Shown one piece after another: positions 23,590 through 37,300 of a DNA stretch of 64,000 nt. This stretch comes from Calvatia gigantea (lineage: Eukaryota; Basidiomycota; Agaricomycetes; Agaricales; Lycoperdaceae). The translations under genes were made by a program, and so were the position numbers. How positions within the stretch are numbered: the first letter of the stretch is position 1; every line of letters begins with the position of its first letter. The notes under the pieces are model-generated. The model worked only from the letters and a program-made list of their open reading frames with translations. It had not been told where the DNA came from and did not search any database. The stretch lies in assembly GCA_025093985.1 (NCBI GenBank), contig JACAAK010000017.1, forward strand, positions 62,001 through 126,000, written 5' to 3'.

Positions 23590-25805
23590 TTAATTGACAG
23601 TAGTTGACTGGAGGCGCCTCGCCCGCCGTTCCTCGCTAAGGGACGCGATCTCTTTCAAGTCAATTATTTTGAAGGGCCAGGTCAGCCAGTTTCCACCGCT
23701 ACGGTGAATAGGGAGATGCATATCTTCAAGGAGATCATCGACAGCTTGCGGCCAACTGGCGGAATGCCCCGGTAAGGATTATGATCATCAGATAAGCGAT
23801 TAATGCTCACGTCCAAAAATCCAGGCTACAGCTATAGCTTTCATTTACCCATGAAAGCATATCCGGGAAACGTTTTCGCATCCAGGCAGCCCCTCGCTCT
23901 GCCTCTGCTACTGCCTCTTCAGAAGAGTTGGGCAAGCACATAGGATCACTTTGGAAGTACGATGAGATCCAGTGAGCAGCGACTTCAGTTGTATAACCGA
24001 TATTGGAAGTGAACTGAGATCAGATGAAGGGCGTTAATACAGGCCCGGATGGATGTGGAGCATAAATTTGTGTCGTACCAGAGCACCAGCTATAGCAAAA
24101 TCACGACGGAGAATATTTTTCGCGGGGACAAGGCCCCTGTATATTGAGGTGACCCACTTCTCGCTGTCTGGGTGAGGTTCCGGGGCTCCAGCCAAGGAAG
24201 GATAGTCCCAAGTGTCAGCAACTTTAGTCATCGGCGCATGTCTGTTGATCCCTATTTCCTCAGCTGTTTTATCTAGGTGGAAATTAGGACCCCAACAGAG
24301 TAAAAATGAGGTGCAATGGATGGTTTACCTGAAAATATCTTTGTCCAAGACGACTCGTAACCCGTCGCAAGGATGACGGCGTTTGCGACAATAGACCTTC
24401 CGTCGTCGAGAAGGATGGAGCGGCCATCCGGGCCGAAACCAGCTGCTCGTGCTGGGGCGACGACTTCGATTTTCCCGGAAATGGCGAGGGCGTGGTAACT
24501 ATCCGGCGTTGCAACACCTTCGTCACTAGTGCGAATACCCCAGAACAAAGAATGAGTCCTCCGAAGTGGTGAGTCCCTCGGAATATCGAAAGCATCGAAC
24601 TAATTTTAGTCTCAGTTGCGGAAAAAGCGAAACCACGAGATCACGCACGGAACTCTCCCCAATTTTATCCCAGAGAAAATGAATCATTTTCCCTCCCAAA
24701 ACCGTTCCGTGTAGGAAGCGCCTGTGATGAGGTCAGCAGGTCTATAACAAAGTGGAACCAACAGACGTACTCAAGGCGGGTTCTTAGATGAACGTGGGGT
24801 GACAGAATGCCAAGGAATCTATCACATGGGACTGGAGATTAATTTAGGGGAAACAAGGAGTTGGCAACTATTACGGACCTGCTCTTTCGGATGAATGGGG
24901 GCAAGGGGGCTTTGGCCGCAAGGAAGACATCGGTCTTGTCGAAAATAATAGAAACCTTCCGGCCCTCTGCTGTAAGCTTGGCGCAAATGCTGGAGTAACC
25001 TATCAGTTCCAACTCCATAGGCAAGATCCAATTGGGAACCTACTCTTGTGCAGACTTGCCTCCGCCAATCACTACTATAGAACCTTCCTGCCCCTCTGAG
25101 TGAGGTTGTACGCTCCTCAGAATGTCACCAATGCGGGCGCCAAATTGTGACGAGTGGATTACTATTCCTCGGTATTGTGACCTCTCCGCTGCGGCTGCAG
25201 AAAGGTATTTTGGGATCTTAGGCTCGCTGCAACCCTTTGTAGTAAGTCAGTTCCCAGGTCCTCCAATAATGGCAACCAATCAATCGACTTACACCTGTGG
25301 AGAGAATTATCCGAGAGTATCTTAGGGTATTCATGGAGCCAGTCTTCATGTCTTCTGTTCGCACAACCCACGTTCCGGATTCGTCACGAGAAATGTCCAG
25401 TACCTCTGTGCTGAATTTGAACATAACATTGTCCTTGAGGAACGTCTCGTAGTATCTCTGCACATAGTTGCACATGTCGAGGCCAGATAAACGTCCCCCT
25501 GTGACGGCTGATTCTGCAGGAGGGGGCATTTCTAGGGCTGAGAAACGGTATTCCCCATGCACGCTAGTTCATTGTAATCAGTCACGTCGCAAGCGCGGTT
25601 AAACTGAGAAGTTAGCATACTTGTTGATGTGTAAACCAGGATACACCCGTTCCCTCGACCAAACGCCCCCTACAGTCTGGTCGCGCGTGATCACTTGAAC
25701 GTTGGTGAAACCATCTTGTAACAACACATGGGCACTGATCAAGCCAGCGGCCCCTGCACCGATGATGCCAACGGGATCGGACAGGATTGTAGCTTGAGTG
25801 ATCAT
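23590..25805 (-). CDS. flavin-containing monooxygenase (FMO-like)
   Basis: FAD- and NADPH-dependent oxygenase of the class B type, oxidising a soft nucleophile or ketone; the substrate cannot be read from sequence. The ATG at 25805 is followed closely by the FAD Rossmann motif GIIGAGAAGLISAHVL. Further text: GGVWSRERVYPGLHINN, the FMO fingerprint region YRGIVIHSSQFG, the NADPH Rossmann motif VVIGGGKSAQD, AEGRKVSIIFDKTDVFLA, DDGRSIVANAVILATGYESS, and ends RRARRLQSTTVN at 23590. About twelve exons join cleanly with GT-AG introns. One join (KSAQ to DICAKLTAEGRK) needs the distal acceptor near 24975. Upstream lie over 1.1 kb of non-coding sequence and the LAA1 3' end. Complete by domain content. 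Confidence 0.92.
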
Positions 25806-26917
25806 CGTAGGTGCGAGTAACGAGAGCAGATGGAAGGGATAGCCCAGCCAGATAGGGCTTTTATTCCTGACAGGATGATGTGGCACCGTGAGGTACGACC
25901 ATACGTATTAGGCGTGGAATCTCCTAAAGGATAGGTGATTGGTTTTCAACCACCAGCATTCACTGGTTCCAAATGTGCAAATTGACATACGATTGGATCC
26001 CTGATGTTCGTCCTAGAAGGCTTCTAAAGGAGGACAAAGCTCCTAAGACAGCGTCTGCGCACGAATAGCTTGAGAGCTTGGCTCCTTTTACCTTCAAAGT
26101 CAGCTGGAAATCATTAATCAAGGTCGACTGTGGTGACTCGTTCTGGATTAGCTGATTCGGGACGTTGTCAATTTTTGAGCCACTGTCAGCTTCAGCATGA
26201 AGTGGCGTGCAATGCATCTTGATGTCGAATCTGCAGGAGGGGTTCCAGAAACCAGACGCTACTTTCGAAAGAATTTGTGGTTTACAAGTTTGATGGTAAC
26301 GATAACTTTGCGATTAGAAGTTTAAGATGGCAGTTGTAGCTGGGTCAGAAGTTTTCGCTGTCTGAAGCGCCTTCACACTAGTGAGGGCCATTGAGTCACT
26401 CGTGCCGGAAATAGAATGATCACTTCCGGCAATCTCCGATTTTAGCGTACGGTCAGCGATTCACGCTCAATCTGGTACGAGGGGGTTATCACCATCTGAC
26501 AATTTTACACCTTGTAACGACCGTGGAACCATGATACTTATGCAGCGTCTTGTGGATCCTGCCCTAGCATCCCCAGCCAGCGGGCCTACCTGAAGGAGAG
26601 AGATGAAAATGCTCTGACGACATTACAGGCACCATGACCACTTTATCTCCCACAATTTTTGGGGTAACAACCACATGGAACCGAAGGTTTGGTCACGAAT
26701 GCGTAAGCGGCAGTGGAAACCGAACGCTGGCACAGTAGCGAGTGCCCGAGGGCAGCGTATTCCTCAAAGTTCATAGTGCTGAAACTTGATCTGTATGTGT
26801 TTTTGGACTACGTCCATAGGTATTAAACCTCTCGGTGGCAAATGGGCTCGTACATAATTCCGACCAGAACCCTTTCAGCACAAGACCTGTGCCGTGACAA
26901 GTACAGGTAAGATGAAC
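25806..26917. other. intergenic, FMO promoter expected
   Basis: Between the FMO start and the LAA1 stop, both on the minus strand. No coding signal, tRNA or clear repeat was seen. Confidence 0.5.
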
Positions 26918-29900
26918 CTAGAAGGATCGAAGTGATATCTGGGGCTTTGTGGTCGTCTGAGTGGTTGTGGTCGCAGGACCGACAGCCTTGCGAACAGATG
27001 CTTCAAGCAATTCTTTTGTAGCCGGGTCAAGTTTATCCGCCGCAACTTTGAAAGCTGATGGGGATGCGGAGGCGTAGCTTAATATTTGAGTAACAGTCTG
27101 TGAACTGATTGATGGTGGCGTTCCGCTGGTTCTAGAAAGAAGCAGTGACAAAGCCGGAAGGAGGACAGCAAGTAGTTGAGGGCCTGCAGGGCCAATCAGC
27201 AACGGAGATCAAAGCGGGGAAACGCCTTACGCATGCCATCTGGTACCGAGGAGAATAACGCGGAGAAGGCTTTCCAGACTTCCACAATGGCGAGGCCTTG
27301 TGACTCGGCTACATTTCCGTCATGTACCGATGGGGCTACTTTGGCTACGAATTCTACAAGGCCAGGCATCAAGAACCTCGCACACTGTCGAAGCATAGTA
27401 TTTCCGGCTGACGAAGCAACGACAAGTGTTTTGGCACATTGCGCCGCCGGTAGGGAGGTCTAAAATAGTGAGTGTCGTGAGCGTGTGAAGGAGTCAAACG
27501 AACATACTTCGCCTCCTTCGAGTAATTTTTGCGTTATTAGGAAACATGCGTGCTCGACAACAGCTAGACCGGCTCGGACAGTAATTGGAATCACCGTCAG
27601 TATCAACACTGCAGCTAGCATATTGGTCTTGATCTTCCTTATGGAGATGACGCCCTCTCTTCCCCTGTAACCAAATAAGGAGCATGAAGCGAAGGTAAGG
27701 GGTTGGGCATACCTCATTTCATCAATGTTCAGGAGACATGAAGACAGCAAGGCGTGAATAATGCGCTGGTACCGTTCTTCTGAGTCCCCCTCTTTCAGGA
27801 CGGGTACACATAGGATGGCCTTGAGCGAGGCAAAGGTAGGTGAGACAAGATCAATATCAGAAGACTCGTCTTTGAGAAGGTCTAAAGAATGTGTGAACAA
27901 AGGGATGATTGATATACGGTCAATATTTTACCATTGTAAAGTAGCGCAGCGACGGAGCGGATGTCTTCCCGCTGGGGTGTTTCAGTTGAAGCAACGATAG
28001 TAGCCAGAGTAGCAAAGGAGGAGTTAATCAAAGCGATACGATCTGCTGGTGGTCCCTCTGCCCCCCCTCACTGTAAGTAACGCTAGGTTGAACGGACCAC
28101 AGTGTTCTACTCACGGACAATAGGACCACGGGAAGATCCAGTTGAGTGCTTCAGGATGTGCGAGCAGACCTTCAGGCAGTGTGTTCGGGGATTCGTCAGG
28201 CTGAGTATGTCGGCGTGCCTAGAATTGCGGATAAGAAATTCAACTCTGTCAACTGCGCCGGGTCCGCGCACCTTGATCCCTGGGAAGCGGCCAACACTCC
28301 CAATACCTCCACCAGATGCACTTGTATGGAAGCTGGTTCTGTCATAGCCATCCGATATAATAGGCTTATGAACTCGTCAAAAATGTTTGGCTCTGCAATT
28401 GCCTTGCCAGCATATTCGGGCCTAACTAACACTTTGAGTGCATCTAAACACGCAATAACCAGTGTTTGACGGTCCGAGTTTACAGAGCCAGAATCCGGAG
28501 AAGACGTGGATAGGGCCTCGTACACAAGGCCAAACAGAATGTAGAAGAACGCTGTGGGATCTTCTCGGGGTTTAACTTTGGCTTGTCCGTTCTGGGCTTG
28601 ATGTGGTTCTTGACCATCCATTGCTGCAAGGACTGCCGTGTCGCCGGATTGCATCACAGTGGCGACAGCGCGGAGAATGATCGGCCATGACTGGGTGTAG
28701 TACTAAAACATTTCCAGAAGTCATTCGAAGTCGGAAGGACAGGCGACCCACAGGTAATAAGACTTCTCTGCCTAAGCTTGAATAGGACGAATCGAGAGCC
28801 ACGGAGGTGGAATCATGGAGAAATTCGGAATCAATCCTAATGCTGGCATAGTCCCGTAACGATGCGATCCACAAAGACGATAATGTTGACCTGTATGGTC
28901 GGATGACTTTTTCAAGGTAGTTCTGTTTCAGACTGGAAATTTGCAGTTGCGCCCAGGCTGAAAGCACGGATATTCTCAGCATAGCCGAGGCGTTCGGACT
29001 GAGTTCTCCGGTGTCTCCGATGGAGAGCATCCCAGATTCTGCAAATGCACGCATCAACAAACTTTGGAGAGAAGGTATTGAGAAGTAGCGAACCCTTGGA
29101 TTGTTCAAGCGCTGTCGTCAATAGCTTCAGAATCCTTCCCATCCGACCAACATCCTTTACAACACCGCAACCAACAAATACTGCACACGCATGCACAGCC
29201 GACGCTAATATCTCGGGGGTCGAGTCTGACGAGAATGCGGGTGTAAGAGCCGCTGTTATTGGCGCTTGATGCTGCTCAAGCAGCAGTGCGTCGTCATATG
29301 CAGGGTCGGGTGACAACGCAAAATTCTAGGGGGATTTGTACTTCTAGATCCAAGAACAAGAGTTAGAGGTAACACACCTCAATGACGTCTCTCAAGACAA
29401 CCAACCCTTCCAACCTGATTTCTGTAACGTACGCTGTCGATGCCGTGAAAGCCATCTTGATCAAGTCCGATACACGGGTAAAGAGCAAACCCTTAACTTG
29501 GATCCCTTGCGTCCTCGCAAAGATTGTGTTCAGGTGCTCCTTTCTTCCACTCCCGGCGACGATCGTACAGATGTTATGCAAACACTGCAGCGCAAACAAC
29601 TGTGTCCTCCAGCGGGACGTCGTCAGGGTCCTTCCACCTCCGCCTGCACCGCCGTTGCCGTCTGAAGCACCAACGTTCAGTGATTCCCCTTCATCATCCC
29701 TCAAGTCCCCCACGATTTGCTGCATCGACGACTTGTTGCGATGCTGTGGTTCTTGACATGATCCTCTGACAAAGGTCAATCCACGCCGAGGGGTTATACA
29801 CCACTGTTTGCTTCAACCAGCTTGAAATCACATTCCGCACACCCTGCACCGACGAATAATCATCATCCAACATCCCAAATAGCTCCTCTACCAGGCGATC

Positions 29901-32900
29901 TCCGCCGATTTTCGACATTGCTAGAGCATCTTTTTGCACGAGTTGGTACAATGCGTTTATGGATGCTAGTTTAAGTGGTCTGCGCGGAGAAGTGAGGTGG
30001 GTCCGGAAGAGTTTAACTGTCTGCGGGATGTTGATATGTTCCGGTGCGAACATGAGGAAGTGTTGAACGCATTTGATAGCTTCGACACAGATACCCTCGT
30101 CTTCTTCTTCCATGAACTCTCGTACGAGACTCAAAACTAACTCTCTGGTCCGGCTCGATTCTCTAACGTCTGGCCCGAGGACATTGATAACCGCGTCGAT
30201 AATTTGGCATGCAACAGGGTACGCAGGACACTCTCCACCGAGATTTGCGTTGTTCACCTGTGGCCCCACCTTCGCGTTCATGTGAATCCATTAGGTAGAT
30301 CTTCAGTAGCATGCCCAAGGTCCCAGAAACGAACGGAGCATAGGACAAACTCGCGGCATTGATCACACGGGCTAATGCATTGAGTGCCCAGAAGTGGACG
30401 ACTGGGATGTGGATCATTGGATAGTGACATGAGGACATTGACCGTGGTCTTTAGTAAGGGGCCTGCGGCGAGTCCACCGACGTGAGTGTAGATCGCGCCG
30501 AATGCCAGTGCGCACCCCGCGCGGGAATGTGGATCACGATTGTTCACAACTTGGTCAACCAAGTCTTTGATCTGACTTGTTAAGTGATTCGTTCCGGAGA
30601 GACTTGCGAGACGACCGATGCATTCACTTCCAGCTGAGCGCAAGACCAAGTCTCCATCGATGAGCGCATCCTATTCCCCAGATGGTTAATTTCAGCGCCG
30701 CTGCTTCTAAGGGGGTATAAACTCACCCTCAGGAATGGAGAAAGGAGACTCGTAACTTGAGGAGCCCCGAATGTATCCCTGGCATGCCTAAACTGACTCG
30801 TCGTAGCATGTCGCAACGCCAAAACAAGCGCAACGGTCGCATTGACAAAAACTGCGGACTTGCGGCCGACATTCTTCTCTAACTTGGGAGACTTGGCAAA
30901 CTCGAGCAACTGCTGGACGAATTTAACAGTCGAAGAGAGATCTTGCAAGGGCAGCAACCGCGCAAACAAGTCAATCGCTGTATCAACAACTGATGTGGCA
31001 GGTGGAGACGATTCCACGAGTTGGTATTCGTTGACTGAGAACTTGGCTTGGCAGAGTGAGAGGGGATCGTGTTCACAGGCGCCCAGAATCGGTTTTCGTA
31101 GCTAGAAAGCATTTACTCACGTTAATATTCACCAGAGTTCAGAACACAGTTGTGTACGCACCAGGGTATCAATAGAAACCTCTACAGCATCCCTGTTCAA
31201 ATAATCCCTCTGTCCATCTGCGGCACCCCTTTCTGCATCTTCAACTCCAACCCCCCCAAAATCAACGACCTCATTACTTGTCACACCATACGCATATCCA
31301 TCCACACTTGTCCAAACCGAAGTAAACGTTCCCGCGGAGCTCGCAATCGCAGCCTGCACCGCTGATCCACCAACCCCATACACCCACGCATCCGGGCTAG
31401 CAAAAACAGAAATGGTCGACTGGAGTAAAGATGCTTGCGTCGATTCCGGGATGCTCCCAAACCCTAACTCGGAGAAACATTGATATACACGTCGACGGAG
31501 AAGAGCCTCGCGTTCACGGAGGGTAAGTTCGCGTTCGCGTTTAACTCCAGGAGGAAGTTGATTTTGCTGTAGCTCCGTTGGGTCTTCGACATTTTGGGAT
31601 ATAAATCCATTAGCGAAGGAGAGGGCGTTGCTAAGGAGAGAGGCGATGCGACGTGCGACGTCAAGTGTGACAAGAGTTGATGCATTACGTTGGAGAAAAC
31701 ACATTATCGCTCCTAGAGCACTCTCTCGGACGTGTAATAGGAAACTCCATTCTGCGATTGGTCGACCACTGTTGTTTTGTGAATCTTTCGATGTGGGTTT
31801 GGGGAGGGCGTTACGCCATAGAACAAGGAGTTGGGGAAGGTGCGGTCGGACAAAGTTGGGACCGAGGGACATGAGGGATGCGATGAGCGTCCATGCTACT
31901 TCTACTTCGATACCCGCGACTTTGAGGTCGTGGTCACTTGCGCGTTTAAGTAATTGCGTGGCCATGTCTAATACTTTCGCGCTAACATCGTACGACACAT
32001 ACAATGGCCGCTCTGGAATGACAGAAACAAGCGCTGCGAGACCATATGCGTGCCCCAAAGCCCTCAACGATGCATCACGCGACGAAGATGGAGTATTGAT
32101 AATCGTAAGGTCCCTCTGCAATTTATCCATCAGGACTAAAATTGTTTTAGGTAGACGGAGCGGGGTGGAGTAGCAGAAGCAACGAAGAGCCCAAGATGCA
32201 GTGATGCGAACAGTATGGCTCGGATGAGCCAGAATCATAACAAGCGGTTCAGAAAGCGCGTCCTGCACCGGCGGAGGTGCGTTGCCGAGTTGTTGTAAGA
32301 GACCTGCGACTTCGCGGAGTACCATCACGAGTACAGTTGACGAAGGAGCAATTTGACCTGGCATCATGGCGGGCCACCGCTTGAGATAGCTGCTTGCCAA
32401 TTCCTGGATGGCGCTAATTTGGCCTTGCTCGCTTAACATCCGAACGCCGATAAGATCTCGTAGGAGTATCCCAACGAGTGTCCGCACGGAGAGCGTTTCG
32501 TAGCGGGTGGAAGAATTCCGATTGAGTGTCACGATCTCGTTCATCAAATGCCCAACTACAAGCGCAAAATTCGCCTCGACCCATCCAGCACCCAACCGGG
32601 TAAACAATGCTGCGTAAAAGTCGAACATCCCAACACGAATTTTACGTGACTGGTGAGGTTTGTTGAAGTGATTAGAGAGATGGAGGAGCATCTCCGTTGG
32701 GGTCATAAGTGCCTTTTTCACTTCGGCGGCAGCGTGTGGAGGAGATATCGCGTCGTCGTCAGCAGCCTCCTGATCTTTCTTTGGTTTCTGCGCAGGTTCT
32801 GGTACGGGTACCGCTCTTTCAACTTGGGTGGATGATAGGAGATGCCCAATGAGCTGAGCGAGGGTATGGCGTGTGAGCTGGTCTGCTGTCTCGAGGCTCT

Positions 32901-33925
32901 TGACGCATAAGGCCAAGATAGCTTCTACATCACTGGCTGTGGGGTGTGTGCCGTCATCGGAGGAGTACATGGCAATGATGACCTAGAAAATCATAGGTTA
33001 AATGTTTATGGATACATAATATCGAACTCACTTCAGCAGATGCACGCTGGATAGGAAGTGCCTTGTCCGTGAGGTAGTTCCGGGTTTGCTTGAAGATATC
33101 CTTCGCTGCAGCATCTGTGATAGCTCGTTTGGCAGTCGTAATCGACTTCCTGAGTGTAACAAGGGCTTGGTACCGAAGCAATGTTGACTAAAACCCAAAA
33201 ACTGAGCAATTGTGCACCAAGTAGAAAAAGGCTATATCAACCCACACTCGACGACTTAGCAATCCTTAGAGTGACGACCGCAATCTCAGCCATGAACGAC
33301 ATGACCTATATGCACCAGCCCCCCTAAGTCCTCGACACCAGCCACGAAACTTTAAGGTGAACGCACATTGGCACCGAAAGCTTCCATAATGTCGCCCACG
33401 CACGTCAATGCCGCTCTAAACAAAACCTCTGAATTAGCCAATCCACGATTTCAAGCCAAAGCCTCGCACAACACTCACATCTTACTCCCATCCCGATCCA
33501 CAGGTGCTTTGAAATCTCCGGCGATTTTCATAAAGGCTTGCAACACATCAAACATCGTCCGAGTCTCCCCTCGCGTGTACAGCCCAACCAAACATTTCCC
33601 CACCAAATTCCGAATTGCGCGTCCAGGTGTCGGGTAGGGAGAGGGTGAGGCTACAATTTGGATGAGAGCTTCCTCAATGTCTGCTTGCTTGGCTTTGATG
33701 TCACTCTAGAATCTCGTAAGTTGGCCCTAATCACGAGCGTGGAACATAGCTAAGACGCGTACAATCTGGGCCTCCTTGATGTATTTGAGAGTGTTAGCGA
33801 GCCATTGGAAGAGATACACCTCTTTGTTATCCCCAGTGAGCTCCGACTTCGTAGAGGTCAGTCACCAGGCTAGCTTAATGCGATATCAGGCTGACCTCGA
33901 CAATTTCATCATATTCCACCGACAT
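26918..33925 (-). CDS. LAA1: LAA1/HEATR5-type HEAT-repeat protein, several apparent frame breaks
   Basis: Large alpha-solenoid protein; the yeast homolog Laa1 is an AP-1 clathrin adaptor accessory factor and animal HEATR5B acts in endosomal traffic. The ATG at 33925 gives MSVEYDEIVE, then LFQWLANTLKYIKEAQI, TPGRAIRNLVGKCLVGLYT and VTLRKSITTAKRA. A long exon runs from 32990 to about 31160 (LLRRRVYQCFSELGFG). Later text matches the family: VVHFWALNALARVI, GTLGMLLKIYLMDSHE, GECPAYPVACQIIDAVINVL, DVGRMGRILKLL, GDTGELSPNASAMLRISVL, TNMLAAVLILTVIP, VVEHACFLITQKLLEGGE. It ends near KPQISLRSF at 26918. The first half is clean. The second half needs about five one-base corrections, at 30404-30406, 30264-30267, 29707-29711, 29093-29095 and 28061-28067, all runs of 3-7 G or C. 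Confidence 0.88.
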
Positions 33926-34043
33926 AACAAGTTACAAGCAAAGAAGAAGTCAAGTCGCAGCACAAGAAATGATTGTAGCTATTACCTCACTTGGCAGGCG
34001 GCAGACGCCGATCAAGAGTTGCAGTTGTTTATGCCTTCATTAA

Positions 34044-34123
34044 GGACCCCTAGCTCAGTGGTAGAGCGTGAGATTCCAGTTCGGGATTCCTCAAGGTCAT
34101 CCGTTCAATCCGGGTGGGGTTCA
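34044..34123 (+). tRNA. tRNA-Trp (CCA) with an 8-nt intron
   Basis: Cloverleaf by eye: acceptor GGACCCC (34044-34050) pairs with GGGGTTC (34116-34122, one G-T), discriminator A. D-arm GCTC-AGTGGTA-GAGC. T-arm ATCCG-TTCAATC-CGGGT. Variable loop AGGTC. The anticodon arm starts TGAGA, loop TTCCAG, then eight extra bases (TTCGGGAT) where tRNA introns sit, then T and CCTCA. The anticodon is CCA (Trp). One weakness: position 31 (A) faces 39 (C), a mismatch at the top of the stem. A T10 run follows 21 bp downstream. Confidence 0.72.
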
Positions 34124-34144
34124 TTCCCAATCTATCAGGATCCC

Positions 34145-34154
34145 TTTTTTTTTT
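34145..34154 (+). terminator. RNA polymerase III terminator of the tRNA
   Basis: Run of ten T on the non-template strand, 21 bp beyond the tRNA 3' end, the usual signal for Pol III release. Confidence 0.65.
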
Positions 34155-34308
34155 CACCCGTCACTTGCAATACAACCTTCCTTCATCCCCACGTCGCAGC
34201 AGCAGAGTACTAATGATTGTAGTCTGGTATTATATTCACCTCTATCGCAAGACCGTTGAACCGAAATCGTAACCTAAGAGAATCCCGCTCTCGTATATCA
34301 TCCCATCC

Positions 34309-37300
34309 TTACGGCATTCCCTTGTCCAACGTCCTCGAAAGATTATAAGCTGCAGATATCAATGTAACATGCCTAAGAAGTCGCTCGTTAGCACACCAGA
34401 TAACTACTCCTAAAATACGACGACACGTACGTGAACCCTTGAACAGCATTCCCCAGTCTTCAGAAATCCATCAGCACCAAACATCAAAAAAGATAATTGA
34501 CGAAGAATTGTGACGTACGACTCTCCGGAGTCCGAAATCTCCTCACTGCACAAACCTACATGATTCAAATAAAGTAAGAAGTCCTAACCGCGTGCACACT
34601 TAGCCCTGAACTACCACGCCGATATCGGGGGAAATAGAAGAAACGCACCTCGAACATCGAAATGGCCCTACGCAAGAATGCCCGATCCGTCTGCCCAGCC
34701 CTTGTAAGTGCTTCAACGCACCATAACGTGCATAAGCAGAACGTTCCCTCCTCGCCTCCAACTCCATCTTCCGATTTGCGAGTATCATACCGGTATACAA
34801 GGTTCTGTATAAGGTAAAATAGTTGAGTCAGACGAAGGAAGGGCGAACTGGGGGGGAGGAGGGTTACGGAACGTACGTTGGAAGTCAGCCCGCCTTTATC
34901 AGGAGTCCTCAAAATCTGCTTCAAAGTCGAGACAAACCTCGGGTCCGACTATACTACCATCACAAAAAGAGAACCAGCTACAGCATTTCTCACGACAAGG
35001 GGGTGAGGGAGAGAACGCACAGCTTGCATAAAGAAAACCAAAGGCATAATCAACACCGCCGAATCCAACACATGCGTTTCCTCAGTAGCTCTGTCCAAAG
35101 CGCTTGCCTTCCTTGTCCCACGCGAGGTTCATAACTTCTTCGTACAATTCATCACGGGCGGCTAGCCACTTGTATCGGTTTGGACAGGGTAGAGAACGTT
35201 TGTCTGCGAGGCGGAGACCTGTTGGTCGAGGGGGTGTGTGAGAATGAAAAACTGAAGGCAGTGTAGCGTGAGGAGCGGACGCACCTCGGTCGATGGCTAC
35301 CCAGAGCATGATCTGGAGGTGGGCAAGGTGGGCAGTTTGTATATCACAACAGGCATGAAATACCCCCGATAACATACCTTGGAATACTGAAGAAGAGTAT
35401 TAGAGGATGATCAACCGAAGCAAGTCTGTGCACGCACTGTAAAGTTCCTCTCGCGATTCCTTACTTCCCTAGAAGGATATCAGACATCTACGGTCCATCA
35501 CAACCGGAAAGGTGCAGCACAAACCATATGGATCTAAGGAAGAAAGGGTTCAGAGGGCGACTTTGACAACTGTAAAAAAAGGATCCTCACAAATCAGGAT
35601 CTTTATAGTGTTCACAAACGACTATGATCAAACGCCATCAGTAAGCAATACTCCTCGAGGGGGAGTACAAAACACTCACAATCGACTCTAAAATACAGAG
35701 TTCGCAGTCAATTATGAGTATATCGGTACTTAGCGATTGCTACTTACACGCTTCGAACGGAGACCCTGCAATTGTAATCAATAACCACAAGTCAAATAAA
35801 GGATTTTCATAGACGGACCAATCATCATAGCTCTTACAACAAAACAGCGATTAAACATGGCAAACATCTTCTTAACCGGGTGATGGACGTACGAGGGGTT
35901 TCCCGAACTACAATGAAGCTGGGTCAGAACCTGTAACAAGTACACCCCGAGGCACATTAGCGCACCTTCTGACCGAGATAAACACAATCCATCCTAATGT
36001 CTTTTAATAACGCGGTTCCACGAACTTCCACCAGGGCCCACTTACAATTCTCCATAGATATCCTAAACAAAAGTGAACCCCCGATATCACACTCCATAAA
36101 ACGAGACACTCACCAACTGGACGTGGTGTGCGGCACCATTCCCGATGCGAACGGGCTTAGAACCTTTGTGGCCGTCTAGATGGGTCAACTCAAGCTCCGG
36201 AATCTCCTTTTCGCCTGGACGTAATCATCCACCAAAAGCAAGTCAGCTATACGATACGACGGGAAGGGAAAGAGAGAAGATAAAAAAAAAGAAAGAAAAC
36301 GCACCGTGAATGGTATACATGATCTGCAAACTCCCATCCACATTCTTATGCCTCAACCGTTCAAAAATGAATTCCAGATACGCTATAAAAAAAAGAGTTA
36401 GCACGCAATCTTCCAAACCATAGCAACAAATCACAAACGACGAAGTGTAAAGGTAAAAACTCACCATTAGCCTCTTCAGTGAAACCCAGACGAATCAATG
36501 CGTAAAGCGTAAACGATGAATCTCGAATCCACGAGTACCGATAATCCCTGGATCCCCTTAGGTATCAATGTAGCACGAAGATCCGTACTATAGGTGCGTA
36601 CCAGTTCCTTGTTCCACCAATGTATTCGGGTAAACTGAAAGTTGGACTGGCGACTACGGCGCCTGGAGGGGTCAAATAATGCCAGAAAGTCAGTCAATTG
36701 CAACACTAAGAGTCTTGTATAGAAGAGGATCGGGATCGGGAGTGGATAGGGGAGGAGTTGTGTAGGACGGAATGTACGGACCGGTTGGTTCGAAGATGAG
36801 GAGCTTGAGCGCTAGAGCGCTGCGTAGGACGGCTTCTTTCCAAGAGCCCGTGTAAGTGGACTGGCGGATCCAGTCGTACCAGTACCTGTTCGTCGTCTAG
36901 ACAGCAGCCATTTTAAGCACCGCACACGAACTAGAATTACATCAGAAAGATGAGACTTGCATGGAGCAAAGAGTGGATGAGTTGCTACAAGGTGCAAAAT
37001 CAGAATCAGGAGTGCTGTTGAGGGGTGGAGAATATGCGCACCCTGGTAAGGAAAGGATCATCCTGCGCCCTTCCCCTCGGCACCAAGGTGGCAAGTGCAC
37101 CGTCACGTTCCGTCTTGATCGTAGCATCGATATTAGTACCCTGGATAATCTGTGGGATACTGGGGGTAGACAATCCAATTTGAGCCTGAGCCTCCGCCTG
37201 AGGATGCGCATAGGCATTCACAGTCCCTGGAGGGTTTCGAAGAATAAACGTAACAGCCTGCCCTTCCACGAGGTGTATGAAAGCTTGAACCGCAAGTCCC

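Noticed and set aside
24960..25040. Apparent frame break after KSAQ in the FMO
   Set aside because: The distal acceptor gives KSAQDICAKLTAEG in frame, so the gene is intact.
28190..28290. Further apparent frame break in LAA1 near 28.2 kb
   Set aside because: A 56-nt GT-AG intron joins QGSR to HADILSLTNPRT in frame.
31628..32173. 181-residue plus-strand open frame inside LAA1
   Set aside because: It is the antisense shadow of a long well-supported LAA1 exon and has no family resemblance.
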